A stretch of DNA of 64,000 nucleotides from Pseudoneobacillus sp042683745 (GTDB lineage: Bacteria; Bacillota; Bacilli; Bacillales; Cytobacillaceae). Both the position numbers and the translations under genes were made by a program. The first letter of the stretch is position 1. Every line of letters starts with the position of its first letter. The notes under the pieces were generated by a model. It saw only the letters and a program-made list of their open reading frames with translations, was not told the DNA's origin and ran no database searches. The stretch is from NCBI RefSeq assembly GCF_042683745.1, contig NZ_JBHUJX010000007.1, positions 62,001 to 126,000 of the forward strand, given 5' to 3'. Positions 1-8,634 of this stretch are shown piece after piece.

Positions 1-773
1 TCTTCAACTACTAATAAAGCTAAGTCATTAACAGAGATATCTCTACCTAATCCTGCATTGACTATTTCTCCATTCACTTGATCTGAATATCCAGCTTGTA
101 CCACAAACTTTGCACAATCATCTACATACAATAGATCCCGAGTTTGCGTTCCATCACCGTAAATATTTAATATTTCACCTGCAAGTTTCTTTTTAATGAA
201 AATGGCAACTACGCCACCTTCTCCTCCTGTTTTTTGAAAAGGCCCATATGTATTAAATGGACGAATGACAACAGTTGGCAACCCGTATGCGTGATAATAG
301 GACAATACCATATTTTCCGCAGCAATTTTTGATCCAGCATAAGGGGAGGCTGGCTTGATAGGATGTAATTCTGTGATTCCTTTTTCATCTAAACAGCGAT
401 CATACACCATACATGTACTCATAAACACTACTTTCACTTGGTGTTTGCGACATTGTTCCAAAATGTAAAATGTGCCTAATGTATCATTATTAAAAGTTGT
501 CCTCGGATCGTCAATCGAATCTTGAACATTAATGGAAGCACCAAGATGATAGCAAATGTCAAATTTGTTTTTGTTAAAAAGATCTTCTAACAAGGCTTCA
601 TTTTTAATATCTCCAATGATAAAATCCTGTAATTCTTGTTTGAATTCATCCAAATTATCTTCTCGACCATTTGATAAGTCATCTAATACCCAGACCTTAT
701 GATTATCAGCAAGAAGCTTTTTCGCGACAGCACGGCCGATGAAGCCTGCTCCGCCAGTTAGCAATATATTCAT
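1..773 (-). CDS. NAD-dependent epimerase/dehydratase, SDR type (3' end off window)
   Basis: Extended-type short-chain dehydrogenase acting on a nucleotide sugar. The translation begins MNILLTGGAGFIGRAV, with the GGxGxxG NAD-binding motif at residues 7-13. It later shows the catalytic YAGSK (YxxxK) and the family segment RPFNTYGP. The ATG at 773 is preceded by an AAGGTGG ribosome site at 781-787, lying inside the 3' end of the pseI-like gene, so it is the next gene of that operon. The coding frame runs open through position 1, so the C-terminus is missing. The substrate is unknown; UDP-hexose epimerase or 4,6-dehydratase are both possible. Its place behind pseI suggests a role in making or modifying a nucleotide-activated glycan precursor. 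Confidence 0.88.
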   Translation of the reverse strand, partial: MNILLTGGAGFIGRAVAKKLLADNHKVWVLDDLSNGREDNLDEFKQELQDFIIGDIKNEALLEDLFNKNKFDICYHLGASINVQDSIDDPRTTFNNDTLGTFYILEQCRKHQVKVVFMSTCMVYDRCLDEKGITELHPIKPASPYAGSKIAAENMVLSYYHAYGLPTVVIRPFNTYGPFQKTGGEGGVVAIFIKKKLAGEILNIYGDGTQTRDLLYVDDCAKFVVQAGYSDQVNGEIVNAGLGRDISVNDLALLVVE

Positions 774-785
774 TTCATTCCCACC

Positions 786-1838
786 TTATATTAGCTCCCA
801 TGAGAGTGGAGTCCCTTTTTTCACATCCATTTTAACCTCTTTACCTATTACACTTTTCAAATGTTTAGGAGGTAAGCCAAAGCCTGGGCGAATGGCACGA
901 ACATTTTCTTTCGTAAACACTTCTCCAGCCTTTATATCGTTTGCAATATATAATGATCGACGATCCTTTAATGATGGTACTTCAGCGTTGGTTAGTCCAT
1001 AACTAATATGTCCCATTGCCTGCCAAGCTCTTTCCGTTTCCATCACAAGAGCTTTCATTTCGTCTGGCTCCATTGAAAATGCTGCGTCCGTACCACCTTC
1101 AGCTCTTGAAGTGGTAAAATGTTTTTCAATGACTGTCGCCCCAAGAACAACGCTCGCAACACCTACTCCTGTTCCCATTGTGTGGTCAGATAATCCTACC
1201 TCACATTGAAAAAGCTCTCTCATATGAGGAAGGGTTAGTAAATTAGAGTTTTCGGGTGAGGCTGGATAGGTGCTCGTACATTTCAAAAGAATGATATCTT
1301 TACAACCAGCATTTTTCGCCGCTCTTACGGATTCATCTAATTCCGCAACACTAGCCATTCCTGTTGAAATGATTAAGGGCTTTCCAGTAGAAGCTGCCTT
1401 TTCAATCAACGGAATATCGGTATTTTCAAATGAAGCAATTTTATAACAAGGAACCCCTAGGCCTTCTAAGAAATCCACAGCTGTTTCATCAAAAGGAGAG
1501 CTGAACGCAATTATTCCTAATTCACGGCAACGTTTAAAAATAGGTTCATGCCATTCCCAAGGAGTATAGGCTTCCTTATATAAATCATAATAGGACTTCC
1601 CTTTCCATAAACTATCGGGGTTATCGATAAAAAATTCGCCTTCTTTAATATCTAGTGTCATCGTGTCAGCCGTGTAGGTTTGAAGCTTTAGGGCATCTAC
1701 CCCCGCTTTCGCTGCAGCTTCGACTATTTGTAAGGCTTTGTCTAATGATTGATTATGGTTGCCAGACATCTCCGCTATAATAAATGGTTTTTGATCTCGT
1801 GCAATCAATCTGCCTGCAATATTTATTGTATTTGTCAT
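786..1838 (-). CDS. pseI: pseudaminic acid synthase (NeuB/PseI/SpsE family)
   Basis: Condenses a 6-deoxy-2,4-diacetamido-hexose with phosphoenolpyruvate to give a nine-carbon nonulosonic acid in the cytosol. The 350 residues match the family length. An N-terminal NeuB TIM barrel (about 15-280) carries FIIAEMSGNHN, KLQTY and IEKHFTTSR, followed by a C-terminal SAF (antifreeze-like) domain (about 285-350). The start at 1838 overlaps the pseG stop by 4 bp (ATGA), indicating translational coupling. It could in principle make legionaminic acid. The neighbouring PseG and PseH homologues favour the pseudaminic (L-altro) series. The B. subtilis counterpart is spsE. Confidence 0.9.
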   Translation of the reverse strand: MTNTINIAGRLIARDQKPFIIAEMSGNHNQSLDKALQIVEAAAKAGVDALKLQTYTADTMTLDIKEGEFFIDNPDSLWKGKSYYDLYKEAYTPWEWHEPIFKRCRELGIIAFSSPFDETAVDFLEGLGVPCYKIASFENTDIPLIEKAASTGKPLIISTGMASVAELDESVRAAKNAGCKDIILLKCTSTYPASPENSNLLTLPHMRELFQCEVGLSDHTMGTGVGVASVVLGATVIEKHFTTSRAEGGTDAAFSMEPDEMKALVMETERAWQAMGHISYGLTNAEVPSLKDRRSLYIANDIKAGEVFTKENVRAIRPGFGLPPKHLKSVIGKEVKMDVKKGTPLSWELI

Positions 1839-2881
1839 GATTCTAAAACCTCCATCATTGCTTCCACAACAGGATGAGTTTCGTACTTTCGATCCGATTG
1901 CATTAATTGTTTCGCTTTCCTTGACATTTCCTGAAGGTTTCCAGGTTGTTCTAAGGCTCTATTTACTATATCGGCTAAATCGACTACTTTTACATCTTCA
2001 TACCAGCCTATATTCCATACGGCACCAAATTCTGCTGCAGCCTGGGTAGACTCTAACTGATTCTCGGCAACCACAGTTACAATGGAAGGTAAACCTAGGA
2101 AACAACGCTCCCACATCGTCACGCCACCTGCTCCCAATGATAAATCAGCCTTTCTCATTAGTTGTGAGAGATAATTGATTTGAACATAAAAATTGTAGTC
2201 ATTTTCCATACATTTAAGCTTAATTTCTTCTAGCTTTTCGTTAGACAAACCTACAACTACATGAATGTTGTAGCTCGAACAGTCTACAACCTCTAAAGCT
2301 TCTAATGCTTTTAAAGTTTCACCAGTAGGGTCAGAGCCACCATAAAATACTAAAATACTTTTCGTATCATTTTCTTTTATGTACTTTTCTTCTTCGTAAA
2401 ATTCGGGTCGTAACAGGAGATAAGAAGGACCGAGAAGTTTTTTACAATTCCCAATCAACAAATGCTCATATCGCGTTTCATAATTATTAAAATAGTTTTG
2501 ATCAAGAAGAAGATCACAATCATGCTTTCGATTAGCTAAATCGTCAATTACCATTATTTTCACATGAGGAAAAGCGATTCTTACTTCCTTTTCCCATTTC
2601 CAGTCGAGTTGGTAGTGATCGATAATTAATAAATCAATATTATGGTTTTCTATCAAGTGAATAGTGGATTGAATATCTCTAATAGAATCTTTTGTAGCTC
2701 GTATTTTATAAACCTCGAAACCTTCGTTAATTATGTAATCGATTAGGTTTCCAGACCCATTTATACAATTAAAAATTATTTTTGCTCCCTTGTTCCTCAA
2801 TAAATTTGCTAATGTAAGACACCTCATTACATGGCCAGTTCCAATTTCTACTGAAGCATCTACTCTAATTAAAGTATTCAT
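1835..2881 (-). CDS. pseG: UDP-2,4-diacetamido-2,4,6-trideoxy-beta-L-altropyranose hydrolase (PseG/SpsG)
   Basis: Removes UDP from the activated 2,4-diacetamido sugar to release the substrate of PseI. The 348 residues show the GT-B-like PseG fold: an N-terminal IGTGHVMRCLTLA glycine-rich motif (about 13-25) with the conserved GxGHxxR histidine, LLIIDHY in the middle, and the C-terminal nucleotide-binding segment LSLGAGGVTMWE (about 245-258). The gene starts 17 bp inside the end of the upstream formyltransferase gene and has only a weak ribosome site, so it is probably coupled to it. Together with PseI, PseF and PseH it forms a nearly complete CMP-pseudaminate pathway. Confidence 0.88.
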   Translation of the reverse strand: MNTLIRVDASVEIGTGHVMRCLTLANLLRNKGAKIIFNCINGSGNLIDYIINEGFEVYKIRATKDSIRDIQSTIHLIENHNIDLLIIDHYQLDWKWEKEVRIAFPHVKIMVIDDLANRKHDCDLLLDQNYFNNYETRYEHLLIGNCKKLLGPSYLLLRPEFYEEEKYIKENDTKSILVFYGGSDPTGETLKALEALEVVDCSSYNIHVVVGLSNEKLEEIKLKCMENDYNFYVQINYLSQLMRKADLSLGAGGVTMWERCFLGLPSIVTVVAENQLESTQAAAEFGAVWNIGWYEDVKVVDLADIVNRALEQPGNLQEMSRKAKQLMQSDRKYETHPVVEAMMEVLES

Positions 2882-3686
2882 AGCTTTTAAAAGCCTTCAC
2901 AAGTGGAGGTTCTTCTATTTCGAATTCACCATCCAGAAACCGATCGATAAGATCATTATTATAATAATTATAAATTGGTCTTAAATGTTGAGGTTTCCAA
3001 TCTCGACTTACAAATAGTTTACCATTCGAACCTTGTGGGGTTCCTTTCATTTCTTTCCCTTGATCTAATAGTTTTAAAATAGTTACTAGATCCCGAGCTA
3101 CCTGTAAAACAGCCTTACAAGCAACATCATGAATTCCATCCCCTCTTTCGAGGTCTGGAACTGAATGATGAATGATATCTCCACCATCCAGTTTAGAAGT
3201 TAATTGGTGGATAGTCATACCTGCCCAGTTTGGCTGGAGAAAATAGAAAGGCCAGAATAAAGTGATATTGCCTCTATACCATGGAGAAAGTCCTCCGTGG
3301 ATATTCCAAGCATTTTTCGGGAAATCATCCAGCATATGATTACTAATTTTATGAACACCATATGATACAACCATTTCGACTTTTCTCTCTACTATCCATT
3401 TCTTCGTATTTTCACTATTAAGTTCATCTCTACTTACTTCTAATATATAAACGTCTTGAAAATCGGTCAAAGAAATATCTTTAAAAAACTTTTGTTCTGA
3501 TTGATCGCGATCTTGAAAATGACGGATAAAATTCTCGCGGTCAATCGTTTCTAAATTACTTGGAGGTTGTGGGATAAATTCCTCACGCTGTTCAATTACA
3601 AGAGCGTGAAGAAGTCCAGCTTCATATAAAGTCTTCGCTATATATAAATGGCGCGGGTGGGATCCGCACATAAAAATCAGTTTCAT
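2865..3686 (-). CDS. Formyl_trans_N-type sugar N-formyltransferase-like protein
   Basis: A 273-residue protein of the methionyl-tRNA/sugar-amine formyltransferase superfamily. Visible hallmarks are the NIHGGLSPWYRGN segment (about 128-140), matching the catalytic N-x-H and SLLPxYRG pattern, and the downstream LDGGDIIHH (about 166-174) with the expected Asp. Such enzymes use N10-formyl-tetrahydrofolate to formylate an amino sugar. There is no C-terminal tRNA-binding domain, so a role in initiator tRNA formylation is unlikely. Its place between a DUF4910 gene (4-bp overlap) and pseG suggests an N-formyl variant of the nonulosonate or a neighbouring glycan. That substrate is inferred from context only. 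The start is backed by AAAGGGGG upstream of the ATG. Confidence 0.8.
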   Translation of the reverse strand: MKLIFMCGSHPRHLYIAKTLYEAGLLHALVIEQREEFIPQPPSNLETIDRENFIRHFQDRDQSEQKFFKDISLTDFQDVYILEVSRDELNSENTKKWIVERKVEMVVSYGVHKISNHMLDDFPKNAWNIHGGLSPWYRGNITLFWPFYFLQPNWAGMTIHQLTSKLDGGDIIHHSVPDLERGDGIHDVACKAVLQVARDLVTILKLLDQGKEMKGTPQGSNGKLFVSRDWKPQHLRPIYNYYNNDLIDRFLDGEFEIEEPPLVKAFKSYEYFN

Positions 3687-5047
3687 TTGTGTAGCCCCCT
3701 TTGATTCGTATAAGGACCCTCTAATATTCCTTTACTTTTTAAAATATCGATTACTGGCTCTAAGTCCAAAATAGAACAATTGCATTTTTCTGCAATTTGT
3801 AACAACGTATGTTCCCCATCAGAATAATTTAATATAGATAACACCCAGTTTAAGATTTCTCTATGATTAATAGCCTCATTATCAGCTCGAGTCCAGCGAT
3901 CTTGACTATTAATATCTGGATATAATCCATGTTTATCTAATTTTACTTCACCAAAGGGAGATAGATTGACATAATAACCTTCAAGCTCCAACCCTTGTAA
4001 TATGCATTCTATCTCGTTAACACTTTTCTGAAGGGATTTAATTGTAATCAATTCTTTATTATCTAATGAAGTATGATATTCCTTATACTGTCCATACGTT
4101 AGTCTTGCCATTTGCCCGACAGGAAGGTTAAAACCAGGTGAACAATACTGTCTTTCATCTGATCCATTATTTGGGGTAAATGCTCTGGTACTTCCTTTTA
4201 AACCTCCTTCAAAAAAATGATTAACAACTCGGTCAATCGGTGCATTTCCCTGCCTTGAATGCTTGTAGCTTAAATCAACTTTTCCGCCAAGACAAGTTAA
4301 GACTAATCCACTATATGTATTCTTTTTAAGCTCGTTTCCAAACTTATATAAATAAGAAATCGAACCTATTGTTTCGGGAACAAAAACGAATCGATAAGTA
4401 AACCTTCTTTTTTTCCACTTTTTTAAACGATTGTATAAGAATGTTGCAACAATCGGACCACTTAACTCATTATTCGCCATTGATGGATGGCATACATATG
4501 TACTAATTAAGATTTCTTCTTTACTTTCACCAGGCAAAATAGCATGTGCAAAGTTTAATACGCCGTCAACATGCTCGCTATCAATATAAGCATGATATGT
4601 TCCTTCCTCTAAGGATTCGTACGTTGAATACGGAAGACATAAACCCCAACGTTCACGATAGTAAGAAATGACATACGGAATTGCTTCAGGCAAATTTGGA
4701 ATAGTATATAAATTAGGTTTCAACTCTTCTAAAGATAGTTTTCGATCAACAGAAGTACTATAATTCACAACATGCAAATTATGATCTGAAAAATCCACTA
4801 TCTTCTTACCATCCGGACCTTTTAACCAACCTTCATGAATTTTCCATTCTTTTGGGATTTCCCAATCAAAGACCTTAGTACCTGTAGGAATAAAAAAAAC
4901 ATCCAAGGGGATAATCTCCTTTAATATATTAAAGGTTTGCCTTACCCCTTCACCAGTAATACTTCTATTAATTGGATATAAAAGATCAAATAATTGATCC
5001 ATTTGTTGTAATTCTTCTATTAATTTTTGTTCAATATGTGTGTCCAT
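3683..5047 (-). CDS. DUF4910-family, aminopeptidase-like protein with C-terminal winged helix
   Basis: A 454-residue protein that I assign to the DUF4910/DUF2172 group, relatives of M28 zinc aminopeptidases often found in polysaccharide clusters. The M28-like segment TYVCHPSMANNELSG lies near residues 183-197, followed by FVFVPETIGS (about 220), NGSDERQYCSPGFNLP (about 297-312) and YHTSLDN (about 330). The M28 metal-bridging Asp appears here as Asn in ANNELSG; this may be normal for the family, but it leaves peptidase activity uncertain. The last 65 residues resemble a winged helix. The real biochemical role in glycan loci is not established. It overlaps the formyltransferase gene by 4 bp. 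Confidence 0.75.
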   Translation of the reverse strand: MDTHIEQKLIEELQQMDQLFDLLYPINRSITGEGVRQTFNILKEIIPLDVFFIPTGTKVFDWEIPKEWKIHEGWLKGPDGKKIVDFSDHNLHVVNYSTSVDRKLSLEELKPNLYTIPNLPEAIPYVISYYRERWGLCLPYSTYESLEEGTYHAYIDSEHVDGVLNFAHAILPGESKEEILISTYVCHPSMANNELSGPIVATFLYNRLKKWKKRRFTYRFVFVPETIGSISYLYKFGNELKKNTYSGLVLTCLGGKVDLSYKHSRQGNAPIDRVVNHFFEGGLKGSTRAFTPNNGSDERQYCSPGFNLPVGQMARLTYGQYKEYHTSLDNKELITIKSLQKSVNEIECILQGLELEGYYVNLSPFGEVKLDKHGLYPDINSQDRWTRADNEAINHREILNWVLSILNYSDGEHTLLQIAEKCNCSILDLEPVIDILKSKGILEGPYTNQRGLHK

Positions 5048-5070
5048 GTTTTACCTACCAATTATTTATT

Positions 5071-5796
5071 TTACTGAACCGGCTTTTGTTCAATGTGAGC
5101 ATTGATTTTTGCTACATCTGGATTTTCTTTCAGGTATTTTACTACTTCTTCTGTCTTAACAAATAAATCCCCATCAAAATGTTGAGCAATTTTTTTGCAA
5201 AGTTCATAGTCTTCTTCTGTATCTAATGTAATCCGCAGTTTAGGCTCTTGGATCAATTCTTTTGCTTTAACCATTACCCAAGAAAATTCCTCTTTACATT
5301 CATATCCATAATAAGTAACATGCTCACGGTGACGAGGTTCTTTACCATGTTGATGAATATATTTAAGGGCTCTAAAGGAAAATAATTCAACCGCTAGTCC
5401 TCTAGGAAGCTGACCAGCCAATTGAACAAAATCGGCTGGAGCTTCCATCATTTTTTGAACCATTTCTGTTGCCAATTCATAATCTACAAACGGACAATCT
5501 GCTGTTACCCTTATGACATAGTCAGGTTGGTGAAGCATGGCCGCTTGGAGATAACGCTCAAGAACATCATCCTCTGACCCTCTAAAATAATCTACTTTGT
5601 TTTTTTCACACCATTCTTCCACAACATAATCTTGAGGAAGTACAGATGTAGCCACAATCACTTTGCTAACACCTTTAATTTTTTTGCATCTTTCGACTAC
5701 ATATGTAAGCACATCATACCGACCAAGTGGCTTTAATATTTTTCCAGGTAACCTTGCGGAACCCATTCTGGCTTGAATTATGACAATCGTCTTCAT
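5071..5796 (-). CDS. cytidylyltransferase-family protein (PseF/SpsF-like, CMP-nonulosonate synthetase candidate)
   Basis: Nucleotidyltransferase of the SpsF/CMP-KDO synthetase type. From the chosen ATG the protein opens with the signature MKTIVIIQARMGSARLPGK, followed by RGSEDDVLERY and RVTADCPFVD, which places the metal-binding Asp near residue 100. In the pathway it would activate pseudaminic acid to the CMP sugar. The open frame extends to 5844, but that would overlap pseH by 32 bp without a ribosome site. ATGs at 5799 and 5796 lie behind GGGAG and AAAGG, and 5796 gives the family-typical N-terminus. SpsF proteins are often only labelled glycosyltransferase family protein, so the PseF role is inferred from context. 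Confidence 0.85.
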   Translation of the reverse strand: MKTIVIIQARMGSARLPGKILKPLGRYDVLTYVVERCKKIKGVSKVIVATSVLPQDYVVEEWCEKNKVDYFRGSEDDVLERYLQAAMLHQPDYVIRVTADCPFVDYELATEMVQKMMEAPADFVQLAGQLPRGLAVELFSFRALKYIHQHGKEPRHREHVTYYGYECKEEFSWVMVKAKELIQEPKLRITLDTEEDYELCKKIAQHFDGDLFVKTEEVVKYLKENPDVAKINAHIEQKPVQ

Positions 5797-5812
5797 CATT
5801 TTCTCCCAACCT

Positions 5813-6358
5813 TTAAATATGGACAACTGGAACGTATTTTGCAAACTTAGCTCCCGCTTCTTTCCACATTTCTTTTGTCATTTCAAATACATATACATTG
5901 TGGTATTTTCCGTATTTATAAATATGATCTGTAAAATAACCAACTTCCCTGGCACCTTGTTTTACATGAAGCTTTCGAACACCTTCATTCTCTTCCATAA
6001 CCTCACCCATTAGCTTTTGGATATTTAAGTTTTGGAAAACAAAGTTATATACATATGGTCCAATAAAGCCTCCTAGCATACTAAAGGAAGGCTCTCCAAT
6101 ATAAAAATTCCAATACGCCCGCTTATCTCGTTGATTGATGTCGGTAATCGATACTAATCCAATTGGTTCATTTTTATATTCCAGCACCCAGTAATGACTG
6201 TTTGGATCACTTTTTATAAACTGATACCAGTTTCTCTGTTTATCCAGATCATACTCAATATCAGAATACATATAGCGTGTAACGAAATCACTCGTACGCC
6301 ATTTTAAAATTAGTTCTAAATGTTCTTCTTTTACTGGAACAAATTCCATCCCCATCAC
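5813..6358 (-). CDS. pseH: PseH-like GNAT acetyltransferase
   Basis: A 181-residue GNAT enzyme that would N-acetylate C4 of UDP-4-amino-4,6-dideoxy-beta-L-AltNAc using acetyl-CoA, the step between PseC and PseG. The N-terminus (MEFVPVKEEHLELILKWRTSDFV) and the AYWNFYIGEPSF segment (about 80-92) are typical of PseH proteins. The GNAT core continues through LNIQKLMGEVMEENEGVRKLH (about 105-127). The start overlaps the stop of the LuxC-like gene by 4 bp. No pseC aminotransferase is visible in the window; it could lie beyond position 1. Confidence 0.85.
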   Translation of the reverse strand: MMGMEFVPVKEEHLELILKWRTSDFVTRYMYSDIEYDLDKQRNWYQFIKSDPNSHYWVLEYKNEPIGLVSITDINQRDKRAYWNFYIGEPSFSMLGGFIGPYVYNFVFQNLNIQKLMGEVMEENEGVRKLHVKQGAREVGYFTDHIYKYGKYHNVYVFEMTKEMWKEAGAKFAKYVPVVHI

Positions 6359-7563
6359 CTAATCACTATTTCTCTCATAAATCGCATTAATAAATCATGA
6401 CCATCCCATACACCTTCAAAATCAAGCGCTTGACCAATCGGTACGATACGATCGATGCTTCTATTCACCAATTTCCCCGCAAAGTTCACTAACTGTTCAT
6501 GAGTAAATCCAAAATAAGATAGTGTTTGATCTTTATCATCAAGAAAAGGGATAAGTGCATTTAATTCAGAAAGTTCTAATTCTAAAAACAAGCCACCACC
6601 GCAATGTCTCTCTCTAAAATCTCCGCTCATATGTTGGATTTTTAAGCGGGAGAAATTGGGTTGATGTTGAAAAGCTATCGAGTGATCACTAGCACTTAGT
6701 AAGTATCCGGTTGTTAATTTTTGTACTTGTAAAGCCGGAGAAAAATCGGTTAACTGCTCATTTAAATAAGTATCTAAATGATCCCAAAATTTTTGCTGCG
6801 CCGCATCGATCTTATTCTTTTCTCCAATCCATCCAATCATCCTCGGTGAAGAACAGGCCATTTGTGCAAACCAAAATCCATCATTATAAAAGCGATGGAT
6901 TACGTTTTGGAAATCCACCTCATTTGCTGCTAATATCGCTTTGGCATCCAATACAGATAACGAAAATCGGTCTGGAAAAGCAAGCTCTGTTGCTAAAGGA
7001 GCTAACGGAATGGCACGAATGGTCTTAACCGTTTCATCTCCACCCCAAATGACACGTATATGACAACGCTCCGATAAAAATTGTGTGATTTCCTTTTGAT
7101 GCTCGTAGGTTAGAATCGCGGTTCGCTTTGCCACCTCAGGAAATTGATCCAATCCATTTATAATCGCATCAATAAGAAGCTCTGTTTGTTCTTGTTTTCT
7201 TCCGGAAATTCTCAAAATATTATTATTGCCAGCAAGCAATGAAAGCACCCATGAATAGACGAAAATCGTATCGACATTAGATGGAGCAAAATGAAGTGCC
7301 GTTCCACGTGCTACAACCATTTTTGATTGAGTTTGCTTTTCATATAACTCTTTCATCTCATGTAAATGAGCTTTTCTTAACCAATAAGCTAGAGCAATTA
7401 ATTCTGGAAATTTCCGATAAGTATGCTCTTTTAGAATCGTTTTTGAGATTGATTGTAAAAACATTAAAACTTCTGGATGAAACGGTGAAAGCGGGGAAGA
7501 CTTTACTACCGAATCAATCGTTTCTTCCCATTGTTTAGAATAAAGTGGCCAAAAAAACTTCAT
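6355..7563 (-). CDS. LuxC-like acyl-CoA/acyl-enzyme reductase
   Basis: A 402-residue member of the acyl-CoA reductase (LuxC) family, which reduces an activated acyl group to an aldehyde with NADPH. The presumed catalytic Cys237 lies in FAQMACSSPR, with the aldehyde-dehydrogenase-like fold around it: SNVDTIFVYSWVLSLLAGN near residues 95-113 and IWGGDETVK near 172-180. The start codon follows the luxE-like stop directly (0-bp gap) with GTGGGG upstream. There are no luciferase (luxAB) genes, so light production is excluded. With the adjacent LuxE-like protein, AMP ligase, SDR and ACP it probably builds or transfers an acyl or aldehyde substituent for the glycan. The product is unknown. Confidence 0.82.
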   Translation of the reverse strand: MKFFWPLYSKQWEETIDSVVKSSPLSPFHPEVLMFLQSISKTILKEHTYRKFPELIALAYWLRKAHLHEMKELYEKQTQSKMVVARGTALHFAPSNVDTIFVYSWVLSLLAGNNNILRISGRKQEQTELLIDAIINGLDQFPEVAKRTAILTYEHQKEITQFLSERCHIRVIWGGDETVKTIRAIPLAPLATELAFPDRFSLSVLDAKAILAANEVDFQNVIHRFYNDGFWFAQMACSSPRMIGWIGEKNKIDAAQQKFWDHLDTYLNEQLTDFSPALQVQKLTTGYLLSASDHSIAFQHQPNFSRLKIQHMSGDFRERHCGGGLFLELELSELNALIPFLDDKDQTLSYFGFTHEQLVNFAGKLVNRSIDRIVPIGQALDFEGVWDGHDLLMRFMREIVIR

Positions 7564-8634
7564 CTATTCATTCCCCACTTTCTGATCAAACGCAAAGGTA
7601 TCACTACATCCCCGCAATTCAGCTTTGGGTATACGACCTGCTATGGAAAAATACTTGCCCTTCCACCCACATGGGCAATCATCCTCCCCGTGAATCGTTC
7701 CTAAATCTTCTGTTAATAAACTATGTCCTGGGTAGCTTTTAGGAAGTGTACTTAGAACTTGTATCAATCCTTGCTGTCCAAACGAAAGAGGAGTAAAGGA
7801 AATGGGGTCTCGGATAATGACATCCGCATACTTCGGAGTATGAAGATGTCCATGCGAGCACTCCACGAATATCGAACCAACCTGCTCTACCATTCCATAA
7901 TAATTATGAACAGAGCGAATACCAAACTGATTCCGGAGTGATTCTTTAAAAATCTCATTACTTACGGATTCTTCCTTTAACTTTTTCCATCCGCCTCCGT
8001 GAATGAGAAGACTATCGCCTAGATCAAGTTTTACCCCTTGCTTAACCGCTTCCTGATAAAAATGCTTCCAAATCATAAAGGTGAATCCAAATAATAATAT
8101 TTTTTCACCTTGATGTTCTTGTACATACTCGTCTAACCCTTCCCAATCCACACTCATATCCTCATGGAACAAATAAAAAGGACGTCGACCAAAATTAGAA
8201 AAGCCTAAAATCCCAGCACCTCTTGCACTAAAAGAATGCCGATCCTTTAACACATTTTTCGTATCAATGATTATCATAGGCATACGTTTCGTTCCTAGTA
8301 ATGGCTTCATAACGGAGACGAGTGCCTTCGTTTGTGCTTGAGCGGTATCTTTATCTAAGTAAATTTTAGATACTTGCTGACTGGTTGTGCCGCTAGATGT
8401 TAGTACCTTAAACACTTCCTCCTTTTTAAACGAATATAAATCCATCAACTTAAATAATTGAACAGGTAAATATGGAATCCGTTCAAGCGTTTCCGCTATT
8501 AATGGGCTACCTGTTTTGTTAAGCATATGTTGGTAAGGCTGAGAATGTTGATAATGAAATGCTGTTAATGCATTTAATTCGTTTAATAAATAAATGACTT
8601 TACGTTCATGATCTAATTCATATGGCTCTATCAT
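7564..8634 (-). CDS. LuxE-like acyl-protein synthetase
   Basis: A 356-residue adenylate-forming enzyme of the LuxE family (related to PaaK). The phosphate-binding SSGTT is at residues 80-84, HNYYGMVEQ near 240 serves as the adenine-binding motif, and a C-terminal LRG-containing segment (GRIPKAELRGCSD) follows. LuxE activates a fatty acid as acyl-AMP and passes it to its own Cys and then to LuxC. The reductase gene follows directly, and the AMP-ligase gene overlaps its start by 4 bp. In this glycosylation locus it is presumably dedicated to an acyl substituent; the chain identity cannot be read from sequence. Confidence 0.82.
   Translation of the reverse strand: MIEPYELDHERKVIYLLNELNALTAFHYQHSQPYQHMLNKTGSPLIAETLERIPYLPVQLFKLMDLYSFKKEEVFKVLTSSGTTSQQVSKIYLDKDTAQAQTKALVSVMKPLLGTKRMPMIIIDTKNVLKDRHSFSARGAGILGFSNFGRRPFYLFHEDMSVDWEGLDEYVQEHQGEKILLFGFTFMIWKHFYQEAVKQGVKLDLGDSLLIHGGGWKKLKEESVSNEIFKESLRNQFGIRSVHNYYGMVEQVGSIFVECSHGHLHTPKYADVIIRDPISFTPLSFGQQGLIQVLSTLPKSYPGHSLLTEDLGTIHGEDDCPCGWKGKYFSIAGRIPKAELRGCSDTFAFDQKVGNE

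Noticed and set aside
5797..5844. Longer N-terminus for the PseF-like protein
   Set aside because: It would overlap pseH by 32 bp without a ribosome site and add residues absent from the family.
6355..8634. Bioluminescence (lux) operon
   Set aside because: LuxC- and LuxE-like proteins are present, but luxA, luxB and luxD are absent and the genes are fused into a nonulosonate operon.
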